Below, in pieces: positions 25,144 to 34,507 of a DNA stretch of 64,000 nucleotides. Numbering within the stretch: the first letter of the stretch is position 1; every line of letters begins with the position of its first letter. The position numbers were made by a program, and so were the translations under genes. The DNA is from Nitrospirales bacterium (GTDB lineage Bacteria; Nitrospirota; Nitrospiria; Nitrospirales; UBA8639): positions 186,001 to 250,000 of the forward strand of contig JAJEJG010000005.1 of assembly GCA_022828225.1 (NCBI GenBank), written 5' to 3'. Below the pieces are notes generated by a model. It ran no database searches, was not told the origin of the DNA, and was given only the letters and a program-made list of their open reading frames with translations.

Positions 25144-25719
25144 ATGACCAATCGTTTGAGAACGACCGTCCGGTTGCCCATCGTGGCTTTCAGTTTCGTA
25201 AGCCTGCTGGCCGTGACCGCGCCGCTTCAGGCCGCCACGATTCAGGGGATCGGAGCCTTGAAATTCGGCATGACCCCCGCGGAAGTCACGGCGCTTGAAG
25301 ATTGTTCAAGCCAGACCCAATGCCTGTATGACCTTTTTGGGAAAAATCGCTATTTCACGTTAGGCTATGGCCCCGGAGCGGGCGCACCGGATTTCTCTGC
25401 TCCATCAGCGGACCGGGCCATACCGGCCACCCTGAGTCATATCGACATTGAAATGGGTACCTATAGGCAGGAATGGTTCTTTGAAGTATTCGACGCATTA
25501 ACCGCTGAATACCCCGTCACGCACGAGCCCACCGAACATGAACAGGCGGTTTTTAATCAGGAAACTGCACAGGAACTGACATTCGGGCTTGCGGACGGTT
25601 TTGTGCTGTTGAAGCTGGTGCGGCGCCCATTCGGGAATATGATCATTCACGTCGTCTTTCAGGATTCCGCCCACGCTCAAGCCCAGAGAGATGCCTGGAA
25701 CGCCGCCGTTACACCTTAG
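25144..25719 (+). CDS. Secreted protein of unknown function
   Basis: 191 residues from ATG 25144 with AGGAG upstream; the frame extends to 25066 into repeat sequence, so the later start was chosen. The signal peptide ends near PLQAATIQG. An N-terminal LKFGMTPAEVTALEDC segment looks like the BamE/SmpA-type opening found in several small envelope proteins. Two cysteines in DCSSQTQC could form a disulfide. No domain can be assigned. Confidence 0.65.
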   Translation: MTNRLRTTVRLPIVAFSFVSLLAVTAPLQAATIQGIGALKFGMTPAEVTALEDCSSQTQCLYDLFGKNRYFTLGYGPGAGAPDFSAPSADRAIPATLSHIDIEMGTYRQEWFFEVFDALTAEYPVTHEPTEHEQAVFNQETAQELTFGLADGFVLLKLVRRPFGNMIIHVVFQDSAHAQAQRDAWNAAVTP

Positions 25720-25729
25720 CCGCGCAGCC

Positions 25730-26560
25730 ATGCCGAACCCCGATCATCCCGTTGTCGAACGCACGGACGTGAATCCTTTTGCCGTTGTCACCGGGGCTTC
25801 ACGCGGAATCGGGGCCGCCTATGCCCGCCTCCTCGCCAGCCGGGGCTATGACCTGTTGCTGGTTTCCCGTGACGAGACGCGACTCACGCATCTTGCCCGT
25901 CAACTCGAGACGAACCACGGCATTCAGGCCCACGTGTCCATCGCCGATCTGGCCCGTTCCGATGCCGCCCACCAATTATTCGTGGAAAGCCGGCAATACC
26001 GGCAGACCCCGGACATGCTGATCAACAACGCCGGGTTCGGATTGTACGGGGAATTCGTCTCCCACCCGCTGCCGCGCATCCAGGAGATGTTGCACGTGCA
26101 CGTGCGAACCGTGGTGGAAAGTATCCGCTTGTTTCTGCCGGGAATGATCGAGCGCGGGTCCGGGACCATCATCAACGTGGCCTCCATCGCCGGCCTGCTC
26201 CCTATCCCGCATTTCGCGGAGTACGCCGCAACCAAAGCGTTCCTGGTGTCGTTTTCGGAAGCCTTGGCCGAGGAAACGCGCGACACCGGCGTGGTGGTCC
26301 AAGCCTGTTGCCCGGGACAAACGGAGACCGACTTTCATGGCACGGCCGGCTATCGTCCGCCCGGCCGCTTGCCCATGCAAACGGCCGACCAGGTGGCCCA
26401 CACGTCCCTGGCCGCATTGCCGAACAAGAGCCCCGTCGTCACCATCGGCTGGCAGGGCAAGCTGACGGCTTTGGCGATAAAATGGTTGCCGCGGACGTTC
26501 CTCATCAAAACGGTGGGGCGGATCACCAAGCTGGCAACCCGGTCAGGCTCCACTGCTTGA
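25730..26560 (+). CDS. Short-chain dehydrogenase/reductase
   Basis: 276 residues. TGASRGIG (21-28) is the NAD(P) motif, and NNAG follows. The catalytic serine is in VASIAG and the YxxxK of YAATKAF gives the proton-relay pair. Substrate unknown. ATG 25730 was chosen, with a shorter gap to the upstream gene. The 3' end overlaps the convergent SRAP gene by 18 bp. Confidence 0.85.
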   Translation: MPNPDHPVVERTDVNPFAVVTGASRGIGAAYARLLASRGYDLLLVSRDETRLTHLARQLETNHGIQAHVSIADLARSDAAHQLFVESRQYRQTPDMLINNAGFGLYGEFVSHPLPRIQEMLHVHVRTVVESIRLFLPGMIERGSGTIINVASIAGLLPIPHFAEYAATKAFLVSFSEALAEETRDTGVVVQACCPGQTETDFHGTAGYRPPGRLPMQTADQVAHTSLAALPNKSPVVTIGWQGKLTALAIKWLPRTFLIKTVGRITKLATRSGSTA

Positions 26561-27235
26561 CGGTTCGTCCAAGGCTTCGAGGCAACGCGCGTCATCCACG
26601 CGTGGATCATTGACCAAGCGGCTGACCGGCACCGCGATCATGGCGTCCGCGGGATAGGACGTCAGGAACGGGACCAGATGCCTCGCGTCCCGCAACCCGG
26701 GATCCAGCCACGGTTCATACGCTACGGGCGGTAAAATGACCGGCATCCGGTCATGGATCGAGGCCAGACGTTCGTTGGGCGTGGTGGTGAGGATCGCGCA
26801 CGATTCGATGGTCTTCCCATCGGCACCCGTCCACCGGTCCCACAGCCCGGCGAACGCAAACGGGCGTTCACTGTTCAACCGGATATGGTAGGGCTGTTTT
26901 CGTGCGCCTTCCCGTTTCCATTCATAATAGCCGTCCGCCGGCACCAGACAGCGGCGTTCTCGAAACGGTTTTCGAAAAGACGGCTTTTCCGCCACGGTTT
27001 CCGCGCGGGCGTTGATGAGCTTCATCCCCATGGCGGGGTCCTTGGCCCACGAAGGAATCAGACCCCACCGCAGCATGACGGCCTCATGTTTTCGTTCCCG
27101 AAGTCCCGCTCTCACACTGGCGACCCATTGGGAGGGCGCCACGTTATAGCGAGGGTGAAGGTGCGGGGTGGATTCGAGTCGAAACGCTTCGGCGAGAACC
27201 TCGGGCGTACACGTTAGGGTATACCGTCCGCACAT
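26543..27235 (-). CDS. SRAP-domain protein (YedK/HMCES-like)
   Basis: 230 residues starting MCGRYTLT: Cys2 becomes the nucleophile after Met removal and crosslinks abasic sites in single-stranded DNA. Other family residues are visible: an N in INARAETVAEKPSF, the E in the same segment, and the H in HDRMPVIL. The ATG at 27235 is required to expose Cys2, so the longer frame was rejected. Not clustered with other repair genes here. Confidence 0.9.
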   Translation of the reverse strand: MCGRYTLTCTPEVLAEAFRLESTPHLHPRYNVAPSQWVASVRAGLRERKHEAVMLRWGLIPSWAKDPAMGMKLINARAETVAEKPSFRKPFRERRCLVPADGYYEWKREGARKQPYHIRLNSERPFAFAGLWDRWTGADGKTIESCAILTTTPNERLASIHDRMPVILPPVAYEPWLDPGLRDARHLVPFLTSYPADAMIAVPVSRLVNDPRVDDARCLEALDEPSSSGA

Positions 27236-27288
27236 CTTGCTTGCGCTCCCCCACCTGTTCGCCAGCGGGCTTACGCCCTGGGCTCCCC

Positions 27289-27313
27289 GACTCCCCCTCA
27301 AGGGGGGAGTGAT
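27289..27313. repeat. Short repeat, two copies
   Basis: CTCCCCCTCAAGGGGGGAGTG-like sequence that recurs nearly identically at 61009-61033. Both lie just before or after small membrane/envelope genes. Confidence 0.5.
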
Positions 27314-27372
27314 GAAAAGACAGGCGGAGCGCCTTGGGAACCCGGCTCCTTGCGGGGGAAGTCAGCCGGTTG

Positions 27373-27843
27373 CTATTTCTCTTCCGTTCTGAAGTGAAGT
27401 CTGATCGTCACTTCTCCATCGACGAACTCGTCCCCGTTCATTTGGGGATCGAACGTCCATTGTTTGAGCGCTTGCACGCCGGCCAGGTTGATTCGGCGAT
27501 TTTTGGCGGGCACCAGCACCACGAGCGTGGTCTCCGCGGTCTTGCTGACGAGAATGCGGGCTTTCATCCAGTCATCGACTTCCTGCCCTTGCAACTCCGG
27601 CGGCATGATGGGCCATGGGGTGTGCTTGGGGACCGGACCAAGCTGTTGATCTTTGTTCAACTTGAATCCATGCACGTGCACGGTTTCCAGGACCAGTACT
27701 TCCTCATCCTCCAAATGATCCAATTCATGAGTGGGGTCATCGACATGGCCATGGGTGGAATCATCGACCTGGCTCCACACAAACGGGGGGCTCATGACCA
27801 GCAAGACACTCGTCATCACGAGAAACATCCTGAAGCACTTCAT
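27373..27843 (-). CDS. Exported protein with TonB-C-like domain
   Basis: 156 residues. Signal peptide MKCFRMFLVMTSVLLVMSPP ends near WSQV. An acidic, His-rich stretch follows (DDSTHGHVDDPTHELDHLED), perhaps metal-binding. The C-terminal ~75 residues carry the TonB-C signature VQALKQWTFDPQMNG, the part of TonB that usually contacts outer-membrane receptors. Unlike TonB it has no proline-rich membrane anchor, so it is probably a free periplasmic homologue. Confidence 0.7.
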   Translation of the reverse strand: MKCFRMFLVMTSVLLVMSPPFVWSQVDDSTHGHVDDPTHELDHLEDEEVLVLETVHVHGFKLNKDQQLGPVPKHTPWPIMPPELQGQEVDDWMKARILVSKTAETTLVVLVPAKNRRINLAGVQALKQWTFDPQMNGDEFVDGEVTIRLHFRTEEK

Positions 27844-28127
27844 TTTGCAAACCTCCTTCACCCTTTTTCCCTGACAATAGTAGGTCGGATTAGCATAGCC
27901 CTTCGACTTCGCTTCCTTCGGCTTCGCTCCGCTACGCTCAGGACAGGCGTAATCCCACAATTTCCGTCCTCGTCGAACATTCCAGCAGCCGCTTCATCCA
28001 CCCTCACCTTCATCCTCTCCCATCAAGGGAGAGGAAATTTTATCTCCTCTCACCTCAGACGGGAGGGCTGGCATCTCCTCCCTCTCCCCTGGCGGGAGAG
28101 GGCTGGGGTGAGGGGGAAGGAAACGCA

Positions 28128-28934
28128 TTACACCTGCAGGAGATGGCCGCGGAGTGCTCGAGATTGACTGCGGCTCACTCGTAATTGTTGTGTATTCGTC
28201 AACGTCACGAGATAGGATCCTCCCGGCATGGGAGTAATTTTCCTGATCGTCTCGACGTTGACCAAGGCCCCGCGACCGACTCGCAGAAACCGCCTGGGGT
28301 CCAGCTTGGCTTCCAACGTTTTCAACCGATAGTTCATCGTATATCGTTCCTTGGCAATCGTCGTCACGTGCATCAACTCCCCCTCCGAGACCACCGAGGC
28401 AATATGGTGAACGGGCAACAAATAAATATCGTCCTGTTTGCGAATGGGAAACCGATCGATATACTGCCCCGCCAGCGCCGGCGATTCACGATCAGCGGGT
28501 GCGGACGGCCTGTCACGCCTGCCCTGGACGGAGTCGAAGGGTTCCTGTTCCGCCAATGAGGCCCGTTCGAGTCTTTCCCGGGCGCGATCGATCGTTGCGC
28601 GAAGGCGGTCTCGATCAACGGGTTTGAGGAGGTAATCCAACGCTTCAATTTCAAAGGCGCTCACGGCGTACTCATCGAACGCCGAAACAAAGGCCACCAG
28701 CGGGATTCGCCCGTGGCGCAAGGACCGGACGATGGACAGCCCATCCATTTCCGGCATTTGCAAATCGAGGAAGGCCAGATCGGGTTGCGTTTGCTCGATC
28801 AACCGCATGGTTTCCTTCCCGCTCTTGGCTTCCCCTACAATATCGACGTCGTCAAATGATCGCAGCATGGTCACAAGAAATTGCCTCGCCGGACGTTCAT
28901 CATCAGCCACGATCACGCGCAACGTCATGGTCAT
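28128..28934 (-). CDS. LytTR-type response regulator
   Basis: 268 residues. The N-terminal receiver has D57 (FLDLQMPEMDG). The C-terminal LytTR DNA-binding domain (about 165-268) includes YRLKTLEAKLDPRRFLRVGR. The linker contains a segment (EPFDSVQGRRDRP) encoded by a copy of the 24-nt family F repeat at 28517-28541. The start overlaps the kinase stop by 4 nt, so the two are co-translated. Confidence 0.9.
   Translation of the reverse strand: MTMTLRVIVADDERPARQFLVTMLRSFDDVDIVGEAKSGKETMRLIEQTQPDLAFLDLQMPEMDGLSIVRSLRHGRIPLVAFVSAFDEYAVSAFEIEALDYLLKPVDRDRLRATIDRARERLERASLAEQEPFDSVQGRRDRPSAPADRESPALAGQYIDRFPIRKQDDIYLLPVHHIASVVSEGELMHVTTIAKERYTMNYRLKTLEAKLDPRRFLRVGRGALVNVETIRKITPMPGGSYLVTLTNTQQLRVSRSQSRALRGHLLQV
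28517..28541. repeat. Family F repeat inside the LytTR gene
   Basis: ~24-nt motif (minus strand CCTTCGACTCCGTCCAGGGC then AGGC), close to intergenic copies at 27900-27946, 34137-34160, 39234-39282 and 45166-45192. Confidence 0.6.
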
Positions 28935-30928
28935 GCCACTCCCTGTCCCTGCGGAAGTGACGAAGCGTGCGTCAACTCATGGCCGTCAAGAGGGATCAGG
29001 ATGTTCACCGCCGTTCCCTGCTCCGCACTGCTTTTGACATCCATGGTTGCTCGCTCGCTGTAGTGCAACGCCAACCGTTGTCTGATACTGGACAGACCCA
29101 GCCCGGTTCCTCGACCATCCCCGTTGGGGGCTGATCCTCTTTCGCCTCCCGTGTTCCATACTTGAAAGTGCAGCCGAGGCGGGAAACCCTGTTCCCGGCA
29201 ATCGCACGCTTCTTCAATCCATGCCGTAATCCGCACGTGTCCACCGGATGCCGAAGGCTGAATGCCGTGCTTGACGGCGTTCTCCACCAATGGTTGGATG
29301 ATCAACGCGGGGATCGGAACTTCACGTACCGACTCCGGCACGTCGATATGGACCGTCAACCGATCCTCGAAACGCATCCGTTCGATTTCCAGGTAGGCCC
29401 GTATCAAATCCATTTCATGACCTACGGTCGTCAATTCTTGATCCAACCGCTTTAACACGCTTCGTAAGAGATCGGTCAATCGCATGAGCGTGTCAACGGC
29501 CTTCGCCGGAGAAGTCTGGATCAAATAGCCGATCGTCGTGAGGGCATTGAAGAGGAAGTGGGGATTCAATTGCGCGCGCAAAGCCCGCAGTTCCGATTCG
29601 GTCGCCAGCTTTTGCATCTCCTGTTCCCGGAGAACCTGCGCACAGCGTTCGTGCGTGACCCGTACCGTCATAATCCGGCGGGAAACCAGATGCGCCAATG
29701 CCTCCAGATGATACAGGTCATCGGATAACAGTCTTCGCCCATGGGGAAGCGGCCCGATCCTGATGCAATAATGGGGAGGATCGACCGTTGGAATCTCCAC
29801 GGTCACGTGGGGAGCGTCGCGCGCCACAATCGGCTTTCTCGACGGGGAACGAGTCGGCGGACCGTCGATTTCGCGTTCCTCCATGGACGCCCATTCGATC
29901 TCTTCCGTGGACAGCACGGGTTTCAGCATCGCGCAACATTGATCCAGGATGGCTTCCGGCGTGTCCCGTCGCATGATGGCCTGCGCCACGTCGTCCTGGA
30001 ATTTCTCGTAATCCGGCCGCCGCAACACCACCGTATCGACAACCCACGACACAGCGCGCGAGACATGAGGATAGAGCAACGCGGTCCCGACCCACAATCC
30101 GATAAGGACCGCGTCCATGAACGGGCTCGGCTGTTCCGTCCGCGGGATAAATTGCGAGGCCCCCAGCCCCGCGTACAGCCCCATCGCAATACCGACCAAG
30201 CCAATGAGCGAGAGCGCGCGTTTCAAGAAGATGTCTCCGAAGGCAAAACGGAAGTCCTGATACAAAATGGCTAAGGCCAGGGGCAAGGAAGCATGGTGCC
30301 CGATCAACTCCACCCACCACGCGTATTCCCCGGATTGATGGTGGCTGAACGGTATCGCAGCCGCAGCCAGCGCGGCCAGCGTCACCACCCCGGCATGGTG
30401 ATCCCACCCCTGTTGCCGGACGGTATCGGCCAGCACGACGACAAGCAGCAGAACAAAGCCCATGGCCAACAGGGGCACCGCCTCGACCGCAACGACGGTT
30501 GTTCCCGGTATGACGGCCAGGGCATTGAACACTCCTGCTCCGGCGCTTAACGCATACGCCCCCGCGAGCAGGATACGCCGGTTCCACCTGACGTGTCGGC
30601 GCATCCCGGTTTGCAGAAATGAATGGACCACCACGGCAGGGAGAAAGCCCAGGGCGGACAGCGCCGTCACCTGCAGCACGTGCTTCAGCAAATCGGGCGA
30701 AGCGGCCGGCAGGAGAAATGAAGCCAATCCTCCCACGTTCCACAGTAAGCCCAGGACGGCGGTCCACAGCGACAATCGCCTCAAGGGCGTCACTCGCGCA
30801 CCGTCCACGTTTCGTAAGACGGATTTCCGGGACGTCTGCAACACCAGGACCAGGATCATGGCGTAGAGAACCGCGCCGGTGATGAACCCGATGGGGTGCG
30901 CAAGAAGACTAACAGCCGTGTTCGTCAT
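28931..30928 (-). CDS. LytS-like sensor histidine kinase
   Basis: 665 residues. Residues 1-280 hold about eight hydrophobic segments. The C-terminal kinase has the H-box QLNPHFLFNAL near 450 and a LIIQPLVENAVKHG segment (N-box), the order typical of the LytS/His_kinase family, then GLGLSSIRQR. Its ligand is unknown. The gene overlaps its LytTR partner by 4 nt. Confidence 0.85.
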   Translation of the reverse strand: MTNTAVSLLAHPIGFITGAVLYAMILVLVLQTSRKSVLRNVDGARVTPLRRLSLWTAVLGLLWNVGGLASFLLPAASPDLLKHVLQVTALSALGFLPAVVVHSFLQTGMRRHVRWNRRILLAGAYALSAGAGVFNALAVIPGTTVVAVEAVPLLAMGFVLLLVVVLADTVRQQGWDHHAGVVTLAALAAAAIPFSHHQSGEYAWWVELIGHHASLPLALAILYQDFRFAFGDIFLKRALSLIGLVGIAMGLYAGLGASQFIPRTEQPSPFMDAVLIGLWVGTALLYPHVSRAVSWVVDTVVLRRPDYEKFQDDVAQAIMRRDTPEAILDQCCAMLKPVLSTEEIEWASMEEREIDGPPTRSPSRKPIVARDAPHVTVEIPTVDPPHYCIRIGPLPHGRRLLSDDLYHLEALAHLVSRRIMTVRVTHERCAQVLREQEMQKLATESELRALRAQLNPHFLFNALTTIGYLIQTSPAKAVDTLMRLTDLLRSVLKRLDQELTTVGHEMDLIRAYLEIERMRFEDRLTVHIDVPESVREVPIPALIIQPLVENAVKHGIQPSASGGHVRITAWIEEACDCREQGFPPRLHFQVWNTGGERGSAPNGDGRGTGLGLSSIRQRLALHYSERATMDVKSSAEQGTAVNILIPLDGHELTHASSLPQGQGVA

Positions 30929-31093
30929 GTTTTTGGTCTTCCGGAAGCGGGGTTACGGACAGTATAGGGGACGGGACAATGCGCGGCAATCCATTCCATA
31001 TGAACGGGCATATTCTTCAGATAAACGGCCTGTTCGTGCCCATCAATAGACATCCTTCGCAGGAGGCTATGGGAGAGGCCAACGGGTTCTCAC

Positions 31094-31528
31094 TCAGGAA
31101 ACGGATTCTTCAAAACGCGGTCGGGGTTCCAAGCAGCCGGCGATCTTCTCGGCGAGCGCAGCCCCGTCGTCGAGAGACTTGGTGGTCCACCCGATACCCA
31201 AGCCGGAACCATCGCCTTCTTTCGGGATGATGTGGAAGTGTACGTGCCCAATGGCCTGGTGGGCCGGGGCGCCGTTGTTCTGCAAGACGTTGAAATCCAC
31301 GGTCCCCGTGGCCTTCCGTACCGCGCGGCACAGACGCGGCAACACGCGACCGACGGCCGCGGCCGATTCATCCGACAGTTGGTCCAACGTTTCAGCCGGC
31401 TCTTTCGGAATGACCAGGGTATGGCCGCGGGACAAGGGATAGATATCCAGGAAGGCCAGGACGTGTTCGTCTTCATACACCTTATGACACGGAATCTCAC
31501 CGTCCAGGATTTTTTGAAAGATCGTCAT
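31094..31528 (-). CDS. HIT family hydrolase
   Basis: 144 residues. MTIFQKILDGEIPCHKVYED starts the HIT fold, and GHVHFHIIPK is the catalytic histidine triad. HIT proteins cleave nucleotide-phosphate bonds such as AMP-lysine or Ap4A. The start at 31528 was chosen over a longer frame with no protein-like sequence. Its start is ~100 bp from the divergent Cys-cluster gene. Confidence 0.9.
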   Translation of the reverse strand: MTIFQKILDGEIPCHKVYEDEHVLAFLDIYPLSRGHTLVIPKEPAETLDQLSDESAAAVGRVLPRLCRAVRKATGTVDFNVLQNNGAPAHQAIGHVHFHIIPKEGDGSGLGIGWTTKSLDDGAALAEKIAGCLEPRPRFEESVS

Positions 31529-31629
31529 CCCGCGCAGAATACGCCACAGCGCCGATCGATCGCAAGCGACCTTGTGCCAGCCGGAACATCGCGCTATAGT
31601 GAGAATCCGAATATTCCTGGTGGCAGCCC

Positions 31630-32418
31630 ATGCCGAAACAACAGAGTTCGTCGAACCCCCTCGACACTTTTCGCCTTTCCCTTCCCACTCCTGCCGGCGA
31701 CCTCCAAGCCGAGATTTCCGTCCCGACAAGTTTCATTCCGGTGTCGGACATTGTCCCCCTGATGCGTTCCTTGGGGGAAGAAGCGCTCCAACTCGAAGAA
31801 GCGAAGGTACGGCAGGCCGGGCAAACGATTTCCTGTCAAAAAGGGTGCGGCGCCTGTTGCCGCGTGATGGTCCCGGTTTCTCCCCCGGAAGCCTTTACGC
31901 TCAAGAAAGGGGTCGAGCAATTGCCCGCCCCGCATCAAGACCGGATCCGTCAGCGTCTTTCCAAGGTCAAGGACGCCTTGAACGAGGCGGGCCTCCTGGG
32001 CCGGCTCGTGCAATTGTCCGAAACCCGCACGCAGTTGTCCGACGCGGATATGGAGCCCATCAACCAGGCCTATTACGCACAGCGCCTCCCATGCGTGTTT
32101 CTCGAAGATGAATCGTGCAGCATTTATGAATTTCGCCCCGCGGCCTGCCGGGAATACCTCGTAACCTCCCCGGCTGCGTTCTGCCAGGACATGACGGACC
32201 CCGCGGTCAAACCCGTTTCCGTGCCGTTTCGCATCGCCACGGTCTTGAGTCTCATGTGGGCGAAACTGACCGGAGGCCCGGCGCGATTGCTTCCCCTTCC
32301 CATCGCCCTTGATTGGGCGGACCGGCATGCCGAAGAAAACAAGGCGTATGAAACCGGGAGCACCTTGCTTGAAATGGGGATGGAAAAAATCTGGGGCTTC
32401 CTGCGTCAACGATCCTAG
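31630..32418 (+). CDS. YkgJ-type cysteine-cluster protein
   Basis: 262 residues. A CQKGCGACCRV motif near residue 60 and a later CSIYEFRPAACREY form the CxxCxxCC-type cluster of the YkgJ family, thought to bind Fe-S or zinc. The C-terminal half is helical with no other motif. Family function uncertain. Confidence 0.8.
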   Translation: MPKQQSSSNPLDTFRLSLPTPAGDLQAEISVPTSFIPVSDIVPLMRSLGEEALQLEEAKVRQAGQTISCQKGCGACCRVMVPVSPPEAFTLKKGVEQLPAPHQDRIRQRLSKVKDALNEAGLLGRLVQLSETRTQLSDADMEPINQAYYAQRLPCVFLEDESCSIYEFRPAACREYLVTSPAAFCQDMTDPAVKPVSVPFRIATVLSLMWAKLTGGPARLLPLPIALDWADRHAEENKAYETGSTLLEMGMEKIWGFLRQRS

Positions 32419-32564
32419 CCCGAAGGCATTCCGTTCCCTGTCTATCCCGTGTATTTGATCTCCGTTGGGCAAGCGACCCACTCGTGCACAATCTTGACAA
32501 GCAAACGCGCCGGTATGATAGAAGGAAATGTTTGTCATCATGTTCACAGAGAGGCTGATTACGT

Positions 32565-33011
32565 ATGCGAGTCTTTATTTACGCCGAAAACCTGAACCCG
32601 AACCAATTGAAAAGACGGGCCCCGGAACATAAGTTTTTATTCAAGGCCTACCTCCCGGACCACACCCTTCACTTCCCGCGCTTTTCCTCACAATGGCGGT
32701 GCGGCTTGGGCAGCATCACCCCGTCGCCGGGAGAACGCGTGTGGGGGGCGGTATTTGAACTCACCGACGAAGATCTGAAAATCCTGGATGCCTATGACGG
32801 GGAAGTCCCGGAAGGGGCCTTCCGTCATCTGGAAGTAACCGTGATGACGGAAGACGAGGAGAAAGAATTGGTGACCACCCACGCGGCCAATCCGATCGGC
32901 AAATTTCGCGTCAAGGACGACTACCTGGATTTCGTTGGAAAAGGCGTCAAGCACTGGGATTTGCCGGAAGAATGTCTCGAGACGTGGGAACTGTTTCGCC
33001 CCCGGAAATAA
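32565..33011 (+). CDS. Gamma-glutamylcyclotransferase-like protein
   Basis: 148 residues of the AIG2/GGCT fold: YAENLNPNQLKRRAP, then FSSQWRCGLGSITPSPG, WGAVFELTDEDLKILDAYDG. The conserved catalytic glutamate near the middle (DGEVPEGA) is a candidate. Substrate cannot be inferred. Confidence 0.75.
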   Translation: MRVFIYAENLNPNQLKRRAPEHKFLFKAYLPDHTLHFPRFSSQWRCGLGSITPSPGERVWGAVFELTDEDLKILDAYDGEVPEGAFRHLEVTVMTEDEEKELVTTHAANPIGKFRVKDDYLDFVGKGVKHWDLPEECLETWELFRPRK

Positions 33012-33055
33012 CCTTCGGGCACCGGCTGCGTCCGGGGAAGCACGAGTGTCCTGTT

Positions 33056-33151
33056 CCTCCCCTTTGTAAGGGGAGGATAGGTGGGGTAGAGTCCTCTCGT
33101 CGGTTGCCGTAAGCTCTACCTCCCCTCGCCCCTCCTTACAAAGGAGGGGAA
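33056..33151. repeat. Inverted pair of family B palindromes
   Basis: An inverted copy at 33056-33092 and a direct copy at 33113-33151, separated by ~20 nt, between two plus-strand genes. Confidence 0.65.
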
Positions 33152-33193
33152 CTATATGGCTATTATCGTATCAATATACCGAAAGGAGTCGTC

Positions 33194-33520
33194 ATGCCCA
33201 AGCCGAAATATCATATCGTCGTCTGCACCAATACCAGGCCGCCGGGACACCCGAAACCCTCGTGCGGCGCGGAAGGCTCTCAAAATATCCTGATGAATCT
33301 CAACATGGGGCTGATGGAACGGGGCTTTCAACCCGGAGAAGTGCTCGTGACCGGAAGCACCTGCCTGGGTCCCTGCGAAAATGGCCCGACCGTGGTCGTT
33401 TACCCGGATGGTATCTGGTACTCCAAGGTCAAAGAAGAACACGTGCCCTTGATCCTGGATGAACATATCAAAAAAGGAACGCCGGTGGCGGAGTGCAATC
33501 CCGATTCCATCTGGGCCTAG
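33194..33520 (+). CDS. Thioredoxin-like [2Fe-2S] ferredoxin
   Basis: 108 residues. HIVVCTN (C11), PSCGAEGS (C24), then TCLGPCENGP (two cysteines four apart) give the four-cysteine pattern of thioredoxin-fold [2Fe-2S] ferredoxins. A strong ribosome site (AAAGGAG) precedes the ATG. The next gene, moaB, begins 15 nt after the stop. Confidence 0.85.
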   Translation: MPKPKYHIVVCTNTRPPGHPKPSCGAEGSQNILMNLNMGLMERGFQPGEVLVTGSTCLGPCENGPTVVVYPDGIWYSKVKEEHVPLILDEHIKKGTPVAECNPDSIWA

Positions 33521-33535
33521 CGTCCTCTTCTGATC

Positions 33536-34084
33536 ATGTCTGCGCGTCACGATCCTCATGGGCACGAACCCGGGCACCAGGCACCCCCAGCCGAACACAA
33601 GGCCCGCGGGCCCATTTCCATCGAGTGCGGCATCATTACGTGCAGCGATACGCGGACCCCGGAAACCGATAAAAGCGGGCAGCTCATTCGAGAGTTGCTG
33701 ACGCAGGCCGGCCATCGCGTCGGCGCTTATCACGTGGTGAAGGACGAGCCGGTCGAAGTCCGGGAACTGGTCGGGCAATTGGGAGCGCAGCCCGGACTCG
33801 AGGCCCTCATCATCAATGGCGGCACCGGCATTTCCCGTCGCGATTCCACGTTTGAAGCCGTGGACGGCCTCCTGGAAAAGCGATTGCCGGGCTTCGGCGA
33901 ACTCTTTCGCTACCTGTCCTACAAGGAAATCAGCTCGTCTGCGATGCTCAGCCGCGCCACCGCCGGTCTGTATCAGGGGATCGTGCTGTTCTCGATTCCA
34001 GGATCGAGCGGCGCAGTCCGCCTGGCCATGGAAGCCCTCATTCTTCCCGAACTCCCGCACATCGTCGGGGAAATGCGGAAGTAA
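33536..34084 (+). CDS. moaB: Molybdopterin adenylyltransferase-like MoaB/MogA
   Basis: 182 residues of the MoCF-biosynthesis fold. ITCSDTRTPETDKSG begins the domain, NGGTGISRRDSTFEAV is the conserved catalytic GGTG/D region, and SRATAGLYQG follows. By family it activates molybdopterin with AMP before Mo insertion. An odd N-terminal 25 residues (HDPHGHEPGHQ...) is histidine-rich and may hold metal. Fe-S gene upstream; element A begins 9 nt after its stop. Confidence 0.85.
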   Translation: MSARHDPHGHEPGHQAPPAEHKARGPISIECGIITCSDTRTPETDKSGQLIRELLTQAGHRVGAYHVVKDEPVEVRELVGQLGAQPGLEALIINGGTGISRRDSTFEAVDGLLEKRLPGFGELFRYLSYKEISSSAMLSRATAGLYQGIVLFSIPGSSGAVRLAMEALILPELPHIVGEMRK

Positions 34085-34507
34085 GATCGTCATGCGGGGT
34101 TTCGCCCCCGCGCGACGAGGTTCCTTCGCTCTGCTTCCTTCGACTTCGCTCAGGACAGGCTCTTTTGTTTCGGCAAAAGGACCCAAAACCATTGGCGCCC
34201 GGGCGTGGCCCTTCGGGTGCCTTTGCCCCAGTCCCTTTTATTTGGGCTGCGGAACTCGCTACGCTCAGACAGTCCTCGCCCCCAAAATAGAGGTGTCGGG
34301 ACCGGGGCGCAGCCACGCCCGCAGGCGCCGGCTATTCTGTCATTCTCGGTTTTTCCTTCTGTCATGCCCGACCCCGATCGGGCATCCAGTGTCTTTGCTT
34401 TTCTGTAGTCGTAGCCGCGCCATCTCATGGCCCTTTCTCCGCTGGACGGCCTCCCGGTGCAGCAATGCACCCTTGTTTATTAGTATCTTTTGGGATACGG
34501 TTAGATA
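34085..34507. repeat. Intergenic repeat tract
   Basis: 423 bp without a gene: element A copy 3 (34094-34332) and a family C palindrome (about 34358-34394), then an AT-rich stretch before the HigB start. Confidence 0.75.
34094..34332 (+). repeat. Element A, copy 3, with nested repeat
   Basis: Same hairpin chain as copies 1 and 2 but ~40 nt longer: a family F motif (34137-34160) with flanks is inserted after GACGAGG near the first hairpin. Starts 9 nt after the moaB stop. Confidence 0.8.
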
